Assembly (NCBI GenBank): GCA_046537735.1
Contig: JBKHKH010000072.1
Span: forward strand, 1 to 9,673
Direction of reading: 5' to 3'
DNA length: 9,673 nucleotides
From: JdFR-22 sp046537735
GTDB taxonomy: Archaea > Halobacteriota > Archaeoglobi > Archaeoglobales > Archaeoglobaceae
The notes under the pieces are model-generated. The model did no database searches. It saw nothing but the letters and a program-made list of their open reading frames with translations, and was not told the origin of the DNA. Shown one piece after another: positions 1-6,701 of the stretch (positions within the stretch are counted from its first letter, which is position 1; each line of letters opens with the position of its first letter). Both the position numbers and the translations under genes were made by a program.

Positions 1-708
1 GATGAGTTGTGCGAGGGTGGCTTCTTGAGAGACCGAACCTATTTAGTTTCAGGGACTTCAGGTTCAGGGAAAACTGTTTTTGCCATGCAATATCTGTTTA
101 ATGGTATAAAAAAGTTCAATGAACCAGGCATCTTCGTTGCCACTGAAGAGAGGCCCCAGCATATTAGAGAGCACTTCTCGGAATTTGGCTGGGATTTGGA
201 GAAAGAAGAAGACGAGAACATGCTGGCGATTGTAGATGCTACCTCTACGAAGATAGGTCTACCTTCTGATGAGAGGTTTATCGATGTAAGGCCTTTCGAT
301 ACAAGGTCCTTAATTGATCAGATGATCACCATTCAGGATGAAATTGGAGCAGAGAGAGCTGCTCTAGACTCCACCACAGCCATTGGTTTTGCGGTGCAAG
401 ATCCTGCTAAATTTAGAGTAGAATTGCTGAAAATAGCTACCACCATGGAGATACTGGGTCTCACATCAATGTTGACATGTGAGATCGTAGATGCTACCGG
501 GGACAAGATAAGCAGGTTCGGTGTGGAGAACTTCGTTACTGAAGGAACCGTCGTCCTGTATTACACCAGATCAGAGAACGTAAGAGTAAGAAGTCTGGAA
601 ATATTCAAGATCAGAGGTAGCAACCACAGCAAGAAGATACACCCATTTGAAATAATGGATAACGGTATAGTGGTACACTCCAGAGAAGAAGTATACTCGG
701 AGATCTAA
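1..708 (+). CDS. KaiC/RadA-family ATPase, 5' end outside the window
   Basis: This is a RecA-fold ATPase of the KaiC type, a family that in archaea is mostly regulatory and often tied to signalling or motility. The frame is open from base 1 and begins in the family's usual DEL...GG stretch just before the P-loop, so the true start lies upstream and the TTG at 7 is not a credible start. Counting from the first visible codon, Walker A (GTSGSGKT) is at residues 18-25, the paired catalytic glutamates (ATEERP) at about 49-50, Walker B ending in Asp at about 123, and a KIRGSNHS segment at about 203-210 in the place where KaiC proteins carry their inter-subunit Lys/Arg residues. About 235 residues are visible, one complete KaiC domain apart from its first residues. 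Whether a second domain precedes it cannot be seen. The specific role is unknown. Confidence 0.9.
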   Translation, partial: DELCEGGFLRDRTYLVSGTSGSGKTVFAMQYLFNGIKKFNEPGIFVATEERPQHIREHFSEFGWDLEKEEDENMLAIVDATSTKIGLPSDERFIDVRPFDTRSLIDQMITIQDEIGAERAALDSTTAIGFAVQDPAKFRVELLKIATTMEILGLTSMLTCEIVDATGDKISRFGVENFVTEGTVVLYYTRSENVRVRSLEIFKIRGSNHSKKIHPFEIMDNGIVVHSREEVYSEI

Positions 709-711
709 TCC

Positions 712-731
712 ACTTAATTTTTCTTTATTTT
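712..731 (+). terminator. T-rich transcription end after the KaiC-family gene
   Basis: The short gap between two convergent genes is T-rich on the plus strand, with T runs at 718-722 and 728-731. Archaeal RNA polymerase stops at such T tracts without needing a hairpin. The tract runs into the last codons of the opposing hydrolase gene. Confidence 0.4.
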
Positions 732-1558
732 GTCTCCGTCTCTATCTCTATTCCGTAAACTTTCTCCGGATTCTCCTTGCATATTTTGTGGACCAGGCTC
801 TCGCCAAACTCTTCTACCAGCTCCTTCACTCTCTTGGGGACCGTTTTTGGTCCCAGGACTGATCCGGGCCTCTTTTTATCGTCTATATAATCCGTTTCCG
901 CCATAAATCTGGGTCCTTGCTTTGCAGCTTCCTGGAGGTTTTTACCGGAGGCGAGAACTGAAGGGAACATTCCAATTTTGTTTATCTCGTCTACCGCTGG
1001 AGGAGAGAAATGCTTTACAATCCTATCTGGGGGTAGACCTGCTCTCCTGGCGATATCTGCGATCTCTTCCATTCCTTTCTTGCTGTAGCTTTCGGTGTGT
1101 ATCTGAATGGGGCAATTAGCATCTTTTGCTACCTCAAAGGCGTATTGGAGCACTTCATTGCTCAGCTTCCATATTTCAGGTGAAACTGGATAGTGTGGTC
1201 TACCATTCTTGATGGCCACAGCCTTACCTTCTTGAACGTAAGCGCCGGCGATTTTAAGGGCATCTTTCATTATCTCGGCTGCTTTTTTATGGCCTATTAT
1301 GTCGCCAAGAATGGTGATCTCTGCGGGATGAACTCCTAGGATGGGGTAGGCAGTGACTATGGAATTGGCATCCCTTACCATGTTGACGTGAGAATCGAAT
1401 ATGTGCCTGAAGTCTTCTCCTTTCACTGGATTGATGTCGTAGCAGGTGGTGGTAAGAGAGACCAGGAATACGTGGGTCCCTCCAGCTCTCTTGAACTGCT
1501 TAAGAGCCTCAAGTTTAAGGTGGTCGTAGAGATGCATGTGATTGTCGGTAATGATCAT
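725..1558 (-). CDS. TatD-like metal-dependent hydrolase (COG1831 type)
   Basis: Predicted cytoplasmic TIM-barrel metal hydrolase of the amidohydrolase superfamily, in the archaeal branch usually listed as COG1831. The 277 residues match the usual length. Visible metal-site elements are the N-terminal HxH (H7, H9 in TDNHMHL), GVHPAE near 75-80, H154 (IQIHTES), H183 (VKHFSPP) and D223 (AETDYIDD). Where bacterial TatD has a Glu ligand at the end of strand 3, this protein has AIKNGRPHY with Lys117. From memory this is normal for the branch, not a defect. The ATG at 1558 is supported by the HxH motif lying close to the N-terminus and by a TATA box 26 bases upstream. Bacterial TatD proteins are DNases or repair enzymes; the substrate of the archaeal branch is not established. 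Confidence 0.88.
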   Translation of the reverse strand: MIITDNHMHLYDHLKLEALKQFKRAGGTHVFLVSLTTTCYDINPVKGEDFRHIFDSHVNMVRDANSIVTAYPILGVHPAEITILGDIIGHKKAAEIMKDALKIAGAYVQEGKAVAIKNGRPHYPVSPEIWKLSNEVLQYAFEVAKDANCPIQIHTESYSKKGMEEIADIARRAGLPPDRIVKHFSPPAVDEINKIGMFPSVLASGKNLQEAAKQGPRFMAETDYIDDKKRPGSVLGPKTVPKRVKELVEEFGESLVHKICKENPEKVYGIEIETETK

Positions 1559-1578
1559 ATGGAATATGGAAAGCCTGA

Positions 1579-1589
1579 CCTTTTAAGTG
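1579..1589 (-). promoter_or_regulatory. TATA box of the TatD-like hydrolase gene
   Basis: The minus strand reads CACTTAAAAGG, centred about 26 bases before the ATG at 1558. With the usual archaeal spacing of about 25 bases from TATA box to start site, transcription would begin at or next to the ATG, giving a leaderless mRNA. No Shine-Dalgarno sequence is visible. Confidence 0.5.
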
Positions 1590-1655
1590 TTATTTTACTT
1601 AATCGCTCCTAACTATGTGAGATTAAAGATTAACTTCAATTGAAATGAAAGAAGC

Positions 1656-2111
1656 CTAAACTACCCAGATGTGGTTGTAGAGGAAGTGCCAGGCGGTAGT
1701 CATGATATAGATGATGGGGATCAGCTCGTAGCTCTTCTTCTTAAAGCTGAAATTGATGATATAGCTCTGCAGCAGTCCATTGATTGCGTGGACCGGTAAT
1801 ACGGGGGCAATGGTAACAATATGGAAGTTACCGTAGAACAATGATTTGGTGAACAATTCCATGACCCCAAAGGTCAATCCTGCAGCCACACCCGTATTAA
1901 TTGCGGTGGATGTACTGGTTTCTCTGTAGATGAAGTAAAGCAACAGCAAAGGCACAAGCCTGCCCACAGATTCTTCAATAACAGCAATGAACAATGTAGG
2001 AGCCAGCCTCTCCATAAAGACCAGAAGAGACCTGGGTACGTGGAACTCAACAAAGAAAGTTACTGGGAAGAACAAAAACACCAGGATGGTTATTACGACA
2101 ATTCTTTTCAT
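1656..2111 (-). CDS. Small PrsW/CPBP-like intramembrane metalloprotease candidate
   Basis: A hydrophobic protein of 151 residues with about five membrane segments. Numbered from the ATG at 2111, it carries in order EExxxR (E46, E47), GLTFGVME with E85, a VHAINGLLQ segment with H108, and a C-terminal HxxxN (H142, N146 in WHFLYNH). This order of EE, E, H and HxxxN inside membrane helices is the signature of PrsW and the related CPBP (Abi/CAAX-type) membrane proteases, which cut proteins within or near the membrane. It is shorter than typical PrsW proteins (200 or more residues). I prefer the ATG at 2111 because GAGG lies just before it and a TATA-like stretch lies about 35-45 bases upstream; an in-frame GTG at 2123 would add four residues. 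It stands alone, and no partner or substrate is visible. Family assignment is by motif only. Confidence 0.62.
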   Translation of the reverse strand: MKRIVVITILVFLFFPVTFFVEFHVPRSLLVFMERLAPTLFIAVIEESVGRLVPLLLLYFIYRETSTSTAINTGVAAGLTFGVMELFTKSLFYGNFHIVTIAPVLPVHAINGLLQSYIINFSFKKKSYELIPIIYIMTTAWHFLYNHIWVV

Positions 2112-2141
2112 TGACCTCAACACAAGTACAGCTGTGCGGGC

Positions 2142-2160
2142 TAAATAATTTTTTTAAATT
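2142..2160 (-). promoter_or_regulatory. Probable TATA element of the PrsW-like gene
   Basis: An A/T-only stretch (minus strand begins AATTTAAAAAAATTATTTA) 31-49 bases before the ATG at 2111. It would place the transcription start roughly 10-20 bases ahead of that ATG, with the GAGG element inside the short leader. Confidence 0.4.
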
Positions 2161-2189
2161 TGTTTCAAGCTCTCTGAACGCATTTCTGG

Positions 2190-2200
2190 ATGGACTCGGC
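2190..2200 (-). repeat. 11-base copy of the tRNA-Ala 3' end
   Basis: The minus strand reads GCCGAGTCCAT, identical to the end of the tRNA acceptor strand, discriminator base and next base at 2309-2319. The copy lies about 110 bases downstream of the tRNA in the same orientation. A short duplication of a tRNA 3' end is the form left by tRNA-targeting integrases or by a partial tRNA duplication. Eleven bases is short, and no integrase gene is present in the window. Confidence 0.4.
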
Positions 2201-2218
2201 CGACCTGCAGGCAGGTCG
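2201..2218. repeat. Inverted repeat, 8-base arms with 2-base loop
   Basis: CGACCTGC and GCAGGTCG are perfect inverted arms around AG. It directly abuts the 11-base tRNA-end copy. It could be a hairpin in a transcript reading leftward from the tRNA, or a protein-binding palindrome. Nothing else assigns a role. Confidence 0.55.
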
Positions 2219-2229
2219 AACATCAAACT

Positions 2230-2256
2230 GAGGTGTTTCGCTTCGCTCAACACCTC
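2230..2256. repeat. Inverted repeat, 8-base arms with 11-base loop
   Basis: GAGGTGTT and AACACCTC are perfect arms around a loop reading TCGCTTCGCTC. It lies between the tRNA and the PrsW-like gene. It might act as a processing or termination hairpin downstream of the tRNA, or be a member of a small dispersed repeat family in this genome. Confidence 0.55.
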
Positions 2257-2281
2257 TCTAACATATTCTCGAGTGTAAAGA

Positions 2282-2309
2282 GGCAAAAATTAAGTAAGAA
2301 GATAAATTA
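2282..2309 (-). terminator. T-rich region after tRNA-Ala
   Basis: Immediately 3' of the tRNA the minus strand is strongly T-rich and includes a run of five T at 2289-2285, consistent with an archaeal oligo-T terminator for the tRNA transcript. Confidence 0.4.
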
Positions 2310-2382
2310 TGGACTCGGCGGGATTTGAACCCGCGGCTTCGGCCTCGCGAAGGCCGCGCTCTTCCAGCTGAGCTACGAGCCC
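2310..2382 (-). tRNA. tRNA-Ala with anticodon CGC
   Basis: A full cloverleaf of 73 bases folds by eye. The acceptor GGGCTCG pairs with CGAGTCC and includes the G3:U70 wobble that is the alanine identity element. U8-A9 is followed by the D arm (GCTC/GAGC, 8-base loop), the anticodon stem CGGCC/GGCCG with loop TTCGCGA (anticodon CGC, codon GCG), a 5-base variable region, the T arm GCGGG/CCCGC with loop TTCAAAT, and discriminator A73. CCA is not encoded and no intron is present. One extra G (2383) precedes position 1. Confidence 0.97.
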
Positions 2383-2404
2383 CTATAAAAAATAATAAGA
2401 GGTA

Positions 2405-2414
2405 CCTTTAAAAG
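2405..2414 (-). promoter_or_regulatory. Box A (TATA) promoter of tRNA-Ala
   Basis: CTTTTAAAGG on the minus strand is centred about 27 bases before the mature 5' end of the tRNA. It sits in the 53-base gap after the membrane protein gene, so the tRNA is probably transcribed on its own, starting at or within a base or two of its mature end. Confidence 0.55.
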
Positions 2415-2435
2415 ATTTACCCTCTACTCCTCACT

Positions 2436-3185
2436 CTACAAACCTGCTGATGGCGGGACTGTCCCTCTCTCTTCTTTTTCTCCTCCCAGGAGCTGCATGT
2501 ATGCGTAGGTAATGGAGATGCTCGCATAAGGGACCAGCACTAAACTGGCGATTGCTGTTCCGACTACGGGTATAACATTGAGGGCCATGGAGATTATTGC
2601 GACCACTATCAGCAAGACGATAGCGAATACCAGCACGTTCCCGAAGTTATTTTTGACTATGTCGATGCTGCTGGAAATAGCACTTATTCCGCCTTTGTTG
2701 GCTATCATCACTTCCTGGATGGCGAATATGACCAGTAAAGCGAAGATGAGCCCGGGAATGACCAGCAGTATCAGTCCTATGGTCACTCCTACGGCGATGA
2801 TGACCGCAGCGATGATAAGGGGCACGATCTTGGCGATGGCATCGTTTATCCCGTCCATGTAGTTCATCCTAACTCCCTTGAACTCTGAATAAGCTATGGA
2901 GACGATCGCTCCTTCAGCAATAAGGTTGAGGATCACCATTACGAAGGCGAAGACCCCAAAAGCCGCCAACATGGCACCGAAGTTGAATGCATTGGTTAAA
3001 TTCGTGGGGGCTGAGGGCCCCATACCACTCCACATTCCCATGGGTATCCCTAGCATTCCCACTAAAATCACTGCAAAAATAATGGAGGCAGCTGCTGGAA
3101 GCAATGCGGGGATGATTATTCCTGGGTTTCGCTGGGCAACGTCTAGAGGTTTGGTTAATGCGTCACTAATATTTATTTGAGACAT
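2436..3185 (-). CDS. Six-helix membrane protein of unknown function
   Basis: A 249-residue, Ile/Val/Ala/Gly-rich integral membrane protein. Numbered from the ATG at 3185, likely membrane segments are near residues 24-46, 69-98, 119-141, 142-160, 182-205 and 207-230, with a short polar tail containing EKEER. The layout, with a cytosolic N-terminal amphipathic stretch (DALTKPLDVAQRNPG) and an SSSIDIVKNNFGN segment before the last helix pair, resembles the DUF4013/DUF7847-like archaeal membrane families, where a repeated helix-pair unit is common. No catalytic or transport motif is visible. An in-frame ATG at 3254 would add 23 residues, but a TATA box at 3209-3217 lies inside that extension and 28 bases before 3185, so I reject it. 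It is divergent from tldD with no obvious functional link. Confidence 0.75.
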   Translation of the reverse strand: MSQINISDALTKPLDVAQRNPGIIIPALLPAAASIIFAVILVGMLGIPMGMWSGMGPSAPTNLTNAFNFGAMLAAFGVFAFVMVILNLIAEGAIVSIAYSEFKGVRMNYMDGINDAIAKIVPLIIAAVIIAVGVTIGLILLVIPGLIFALLVIFAIQEVMIANKGGISAISSSIDIVKNNFGNVLVFAIVLLIVVAIISMALNVIPVVGTAIASLVLVPYASISITYAYMQLLGGEKEERGTVPPSAGL

Positions 3186-3208
3186 AAAGAATTTGACTAT
3201 AATAGGGG

Positions 3209-3217
3209 TTATATATT
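3209..3217 (-). promoter_or_regulatory. TATA box of the six-helix membrane protein gene
   Basis: AATATATAA on the minus strand is centred about 28 bases before the ATG at 3185. This implies a leaderless or nearly leaderless mRNA and decides the start against the longer frame from 3254. Confidence 0.55.
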
Positions 3218-3260
3218 TTTCTATGAGGATTGAGTATTTATTATTAATCATCAATTATAA

Positions 3261-3272
3261 TTTTTAAGTTTA
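3261..3272 (+). promoter_or_regulatory. Probable TATA box of the tldD-tldE operon
   Basis: TTTTTAAGTTTA on the plus strand is centred about 43 bases before the ATG at 3309, predicting a leader of roughly 15-20 bases. It shares the 123-base divergent spacer with the promoter of the membrane protein gene. Confidence 0.4.
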
Positions 3273-3308
3273 CCATTTCATTTTTATTCCCCAGTCTGAA
3301 GTGTGAAT

Positions 3309-4598
3309 ATGAATTGTGAATTTTACGATATTCGCCGCATAGAATCATCGAATTTGTCCATTACACTGGAAAACGGGAATATTGAAAGGCCGAAATACGA
3401 TTCTGCAGTAGCCAAAGGATTCAGAGCACTGAATAACGGATTCTGGGGATTGTTCTCCGGTGGTGTTCCCGATGACGAGGGTTTAAAGAAGGCTGAGGAT
3501 AGTGCAGTGATTTCGGGGAACTCAAGTGTGGTTCCTGCAGGTAAGGGCGGGAATTACACCTTCAAGGTCAAGCAAGACCCTGCTGACGTCTCCATTGAAG
3601 AAAAGGTCGATTTCTTGAGGGAAGCGGAAAAAGAGCTAAAAGCGGATCACATTGTCAACACCAGGGTAGGCTATCTGGAGAATACCAGAAAATTCCACTA
3701 CAGGGATTCCAGTGGAACAGAGGTTACCTATGAAGTTCCCCGCTCGGGGATCACCATTCAGGCAGTGGCCAAAGACACTACCCTGCAATTTCTGGCAAAG
3801 AGAAAGTTGAAGCCGGGAGGTTATGAAGTCGCAGGTGATGATGTCCTGGAAATGGCTTCAGATATTAGAGACACCCTGAAGGAGCTGTTGAAAGCCTCCC
3901 AGCCCCCATCGGGGGAAATGAACGTTCTGATGGACCAGTCGCTGGGTGGAGTGTTCATACATGAGGCATTTGGCCATGCAGTGGAAGGCGACCATGTCCT
4001 GCAGGGAGCCACCGTCCTGGCGGACCGATTGGGAGAGAAGGTCGCCGTAGATAACGTAAATGTTTACGATGACCCCACCATCCATGAATTCGGGTTCTTT
4101 CCCTTCGATGATGAGGGTGTGGAATCCAACAGAAAGGCTGTGATAGAGGACGGTGTCCTGAAGAACTATCTGCACAACAGGGAAACGGCATCCAAATTGG
4201 GTGGTAAGGCAGGAAATGGCAGGAGTCAGGGTGTAGCTGAGCCCATTGTTAGAATGAGCAACACGTACCTTGACGAGGGCGATTTGAGCTTTGAAGAGCT
4301 GTTGAAGGAAGCGAAAGATGGGGTTTACCTTGTTGGCTCGCGAGGAGGAGAGACCAATCCTGCAACGGGTTATTTCCATTTCAGCGCCCAATACGGCTAC
4401 CTTATCAGGAATGGAGAACTATCCGATATGGTAAGGGATGTTTCTCTTTCTGGCAACACGCTAGAAGTCCTCCACTCCATAAAGCTGGGCGATGGACTGA
4501 GATTCGATCCCGGTTTTTGCGGAAAAGGCGGGCAGCTGGTCCCTATAGCTGATGCAGCTCCCTACTCGCTAGTCAAAGCAGTAGTAGGAGGTTCATAG
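3309..4598 (+). CDS. tldD: TldD metalloprotease subunit
   Basis: The catalytic subunit of the TldD/TldE zinc protease complex. In bacteria this complex degrades unstructured peptides, removes the leader of microcin B17 and helps degrade the CcdA antitoxin. The archaeal partners are presumably short unfolded peptides in the cytoplasm. The 429-residue protein carries the HExxxH site as HEAFGH at residues 218-223. It also has the family's C-terminal hallmarks: GSRGGETNPATGYFHF, and near the end FCGKGGQLVP with the Cys usual for TldD. The N-terminus begins directly at the first strand (FYDIRRIES), slightly shorter than many homologues, and an in-frame TGA at 3297 blocks any longer start. A GTG at 3303 would add two residues. 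The next gene, tldE, starts one base after this stop codon, so the two are made together. Confidence 0.95.
   Translation: MNCEFYDIRRIESSNLSITLENGNIERPKYDSAVAKGFRALNNGFWGLFSGGVPDDEGLKKAEDSAVISGNSSVVPAGKGGNYTFKVKQDPADVSIEEKVDFLREAEKELKADHIVNTRVGYLENTRKFHYRDSSGTEVTYEVPRSGITIQAVAKDTTLQFLAKRKLKPGGYEVAGDDVLEMASDIRDTLKELLKASQPPSGEMNVLMDQSLGGVFIHEAFGHAVEGDHVLQGATVLADRLGEKVAVDNVNVYDDPTIHEFGFFPFDDEGVESNRKAVIEDGVLKNYLHNRETASKLGGKAGNGRSQGVAEPIVRMSNTYLDEGDLSFEELLKEAKDGVYLVGSRGGETNPATGYFHFSAQYGYLIRNGELSDMVRDVSLSGNTLEVLHSIKLGDGLRFDPGFCGKGGQLVPIADAAPYSLVKAVVGGS
4587..4591 (+). promoter_or_regulatory. Shine-Dalgarno site of tldE inside the end of tldD
   Basis: GGAGG lies 8 bases before the first of two tandem ATGs (4600 and 4603) and within the last codons of tldD. 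It favours 4600 as the start and suggests translational coupling of the two subunits. Confidence 0.7.
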
Positions 4599-4599
4599 G

Positions 4600-5841
4600 A
4601 TGATGAATAAAGCTGAGCAATACCTCAATTCCCATGCAGATGAATGGGAGATCTTCTCCATCAAAAGCCGATCAAAGTCTTCCTCAATTGAGAAAGGGAA
4701 GATCAAAAACGTTTCACAGAGCGAGGAAGAGAATTTTGCGGTAAGAGTAATTGTGGAAGGAAAAGTAGGTTTCGCCAGCACCAGCTCTTCGGAAAAGTTG
4801 ATAGATGCCTGTGAGTACGCAATAAAGCTGTCAAGGATCTCAGGAGAAGATCTCAAGGGTTTACCTGTGGGCAAGGCTACCAATGTGGAGGGCATCTTTG
4901 ACAAAAGGGTGAAAGATGTGGACCCCTCATGGATCCAGGAAGCAGTGGAGAGCATGATAAACGCCTGTGAGGTAAACCCAGCTCAGGGAAAAGTAGAAGT
5001 GTCGGAGAAGGAGCTGGGGATAGTGAACTCATCGGGAACCGATCTTAACAGTAAGGGTACCGGTTGTGGGGCATTTCTGGAAGCTGTGGTGGAGGACAGC
5101 AGCGGATTTGAAATGGGACAGAGCAGACAACTGGACGTTGATTTTGAAAAGGTAGGTAAAGCAGCATCTGATCTCGCCTCGAGCAGTCTTCGGGCAGAGA
5201 AGATAGGGAAAGTGACTACTGATGTGGTTCTTTCTCCTGTAGCCCTCAGTCAGCTCCTGTTCTTCACTCTTTATCCTGCTTTTTCCGCTGAGAATATTGC
5301 CAAAGGCAGGAGTATGCTTGCCGGCAGAATGGGGGAGAATTTCGGAGATTTTACTCTGGTTGATGATGGAACACTGCCTTATGGTTTGATGTCCTCCTCC
5401 TTTGATGACGAGGGGATAAATTCTCAAAAGAAAGTCATCTTCGATGAAGGCACATTCACCAGCATTATAACCGACTTCCGCTACTCCCGGGTGCTGGAAG
5501 TGGAGCCCACGGGAAACGGTTTTAGAGAAGGAGCGTCCTATCCAACTACTTCACCCTCAAACATCATCCTGGACCTGGGGGAGAAGTCGAATAATATAAA
5601 AGAGGAGGCTTTCGTGGTCAATTCCTTTATCGGAGCTCACACCTCAAATCCGGTGAGTGGGGACTTCAGCCTGGAATGCCAGAACTCCTTCTTCAGGGAG
5701 AAGCCGGTCAAGTCGGCAATGCTCTACGGCAACATTTACCAGCTTTTGAAGAGAATAGAGGCTCTGGGTAAGGATGTGAGGCAGGTGGACAATACAGTAA
5801 CTCCTTCAGTGAGATTCAGTGACATGGTGGTCAGCGGATAG
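4600..5841 (+). CDS. tldE: TldE/PmbA protease complex subunit
   Basis: The non-catalytic partner of TldD in the heterodimeric protease; family members share the TldD fold but lack the zinc site. The 413-residue protein shows the PmbA/TldE pattern: an N-terminal strand region (WEIFSIKSRSKSSSIEKGK), a middle segment GRSMLAGRMGENFGDF, then LPYGLMSSSFDDEG, and the C-terminal substrate-cleft region NSFIGAHTSNPVSGDFSLE. No HExxxH is present, as expected. It starts one base after tldD ends, with a strong Shine-Dalgarno site. Its stop is only eight bases from the stop of the convergent agmatinase gene, so transcripts from the two sides probably overlap. No small peptide gene that could be a dedicated substrate is seen next to the pair. 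Confidence 0.94.
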   Translation: MMNKAEQYLNSHADEWEIFSIKSRSKSSSIEKGKIKNVSQSEEENFAVRVIVEGKVGFASTSSSEKLIDACEYAIKLSRISGEDLKGLPVGKATNVEGIFDKRVKDVDPSWIQEAVESMINACEVNPAQGKVEVSEKELGIVNSSGTDLNSKGTGCGAFLEAVVEDSSGFEMGQSRQLDVDFEKVGKAASDLASSSLRAEKIGKVTTDVVLSPVALSQLLFFTLYPAFSAENIAKGRSMLAGRMGENFGDFTLVDDGTLPYGLMSSSFDDEGINSQKKVIFDEGTFTSIITDFRYSRVLEVEPTGNGFREGASYPTTSPSNIILDLGEKSNNIKEEAFVVNSFIGAHTSNPVSGDFSLECQNSFFREKPVKSAMLYGNIYQLLKRIEALGKDVRQVDNTVTPSVRFSDMVVSG

Positions 5842-5849
5842 TTCACACG

Positions 5850-6692
5850 CTAAATGGGTGAGGAGCGAGCAGCTATGTATTCGGTAATTATTTTGGCTGC
5901 TAGCATCTGGGTGACCTTGTTGCTGTCGGGAATGACTTCCACCACGTCAATGCCGCTGATGAGGTCTGAGAGGTCATCAATAAACCGTAAAAGGTGAATG
6001 GGGTGGATACCGAAGGGTTCGGGAGTGGCCACTCCAGGGGCGAAGGCAGGATCGAACACGTCCATATCTATTGACAGGTATATATCATCGAACTGCTGCA
6101 GCTGTTTTATTACCCAACCGATCCCGTTGTTGATGACTTCCCATGAGTAGTAGACATCTATCCCATTTTTCTCCGCAAATCCCCTCTCTTCCGCAGTCCC
6201 GCTTCTCACACCAACCTGAACAAGGTTGTCGATCTCTCCTGCTTCCAGTTTCTCGTAAATCCTTCTGGAGGTACAGGCGTGATTGTATATGCTGCCATCG
6301 AACTCATTTCTGAGGTCGAGGTGAGCATCAAATACCACGTAGCAGGGAACAGATGGCGTACAGGCATAGCTTATAGTGTGCTCTCCACCCATGGCGATGG
6401 TATTGGTGTGGGGCTCAAGCTTGTCCACAAGGTGAGCAACCCTTTCCATTATGGAGTAAAAATCGCCATCACAATTGACATTGCCTGCATCACAAATATT
6501 CACGTCATCCAGATCAAAATCGAAATACAGGGAATACTCTTCCAGGTTCCAGCTGGCTTCCCTTATGGCGTTGGGAGCAAATCTAGAACCCGACTTAAAT
6601 GATTGGGAAGCATCATAGGGTATCCCGAAAATAACGAAATCAGCTTCCTCTAATATTGAGTTACTGCAGGAGAAATGGGAATCTATATGCAT
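5850..6692 (-). CDS. speB: Agmatinase / ureohydrolase-family enzyme
   Basis: A dinuclear manganese hydrolase of the arginase/agmatinase family, predicted to split agmatine into putrescine and urea. The 280-residue protein, numbered from the ATG at 6692, has all the metal ligands: H105 (GGEHTIS), the DAHLD motif (D122, H124, D126) and SIDMDVFDP (D209, D211). It also has H138 and a TPEP loop near 225. The N-terminal region GSRFAPNAIREAS is typical of agmatinases. An in-frame GTG at 6698 would add two residues; neither start has a clear ribosome site. The gene begins 9 bases after the stop of the eIF5A gene on the same strand, an arrangement found in several euryarchaea. In Haloferax, agmatine rather than spermidine has been implicated in making the hypusine residue of IF5A and an agmatinase-like protein has been proposed to take part, so the enzyme may serve that pathway. 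Exact substrate is inferred. Confidence 0.9.
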   Translation of the reverse strand: MHIDSHFSCSNSILEEADFVIFGIPYDASQSFKSGSRFAPNAIREASWNLEEYSLYFDFDLDDVNICDAGNVNCDGDFYSIMERVAHLVDKLEPHTNTIAMGGEHTISYACTPSVPCYVVFDAHLDLRNEFDGSIYNHACTSRRIYEKLEAGEIDNLVQVGVRSGTAEERGFAEKNGIDVYYSWEVINNGIGWVIKQLQQFDDIYLSIDMDVFDPAFAPGVATPEPFGIHPIHLLRFIDDLSDLISGIDVVEVIPDSNKVTQMLAAKIITEYIAARSSPI

Positions 6693-6701
6693 GCCCACTC
6701 G

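Noticed and set aside
2201..2213. Thirteen bases identical to part of the pUC polylinker (around the PstI site), suggesting vector contamination
   Set aside because: The match stops after 13 bases, the flanks differ and the string is half of a local palindrome, so chance is the simpler explanation.
2047..2286. Open frame of 79 residues on the minus strand across the tRNA/PrsW-like spacer
   Set aside because: It runs through both hairpins and into the PrsW-like gene in another frame, shows no family pattern and has no ribosome site.
3186..3254. N-terminal extension of the six-helix membrane protein
   Set aside because: The extension contains the TATA box at 3209-3217 and its residues do not resemble the rest; the ATG at 3185 fits the promoter.
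3858..4391. Open frame of 177 residues antisense to tldD
   Set aside because: It lies entirely within the strongly conserved tldD gene and has no recognisable domain.
5029..5427. Open frame of 132 residues antisense to tldE
   Set aside because: Shadow of a conserved gene with no family pattern or signals of its own.
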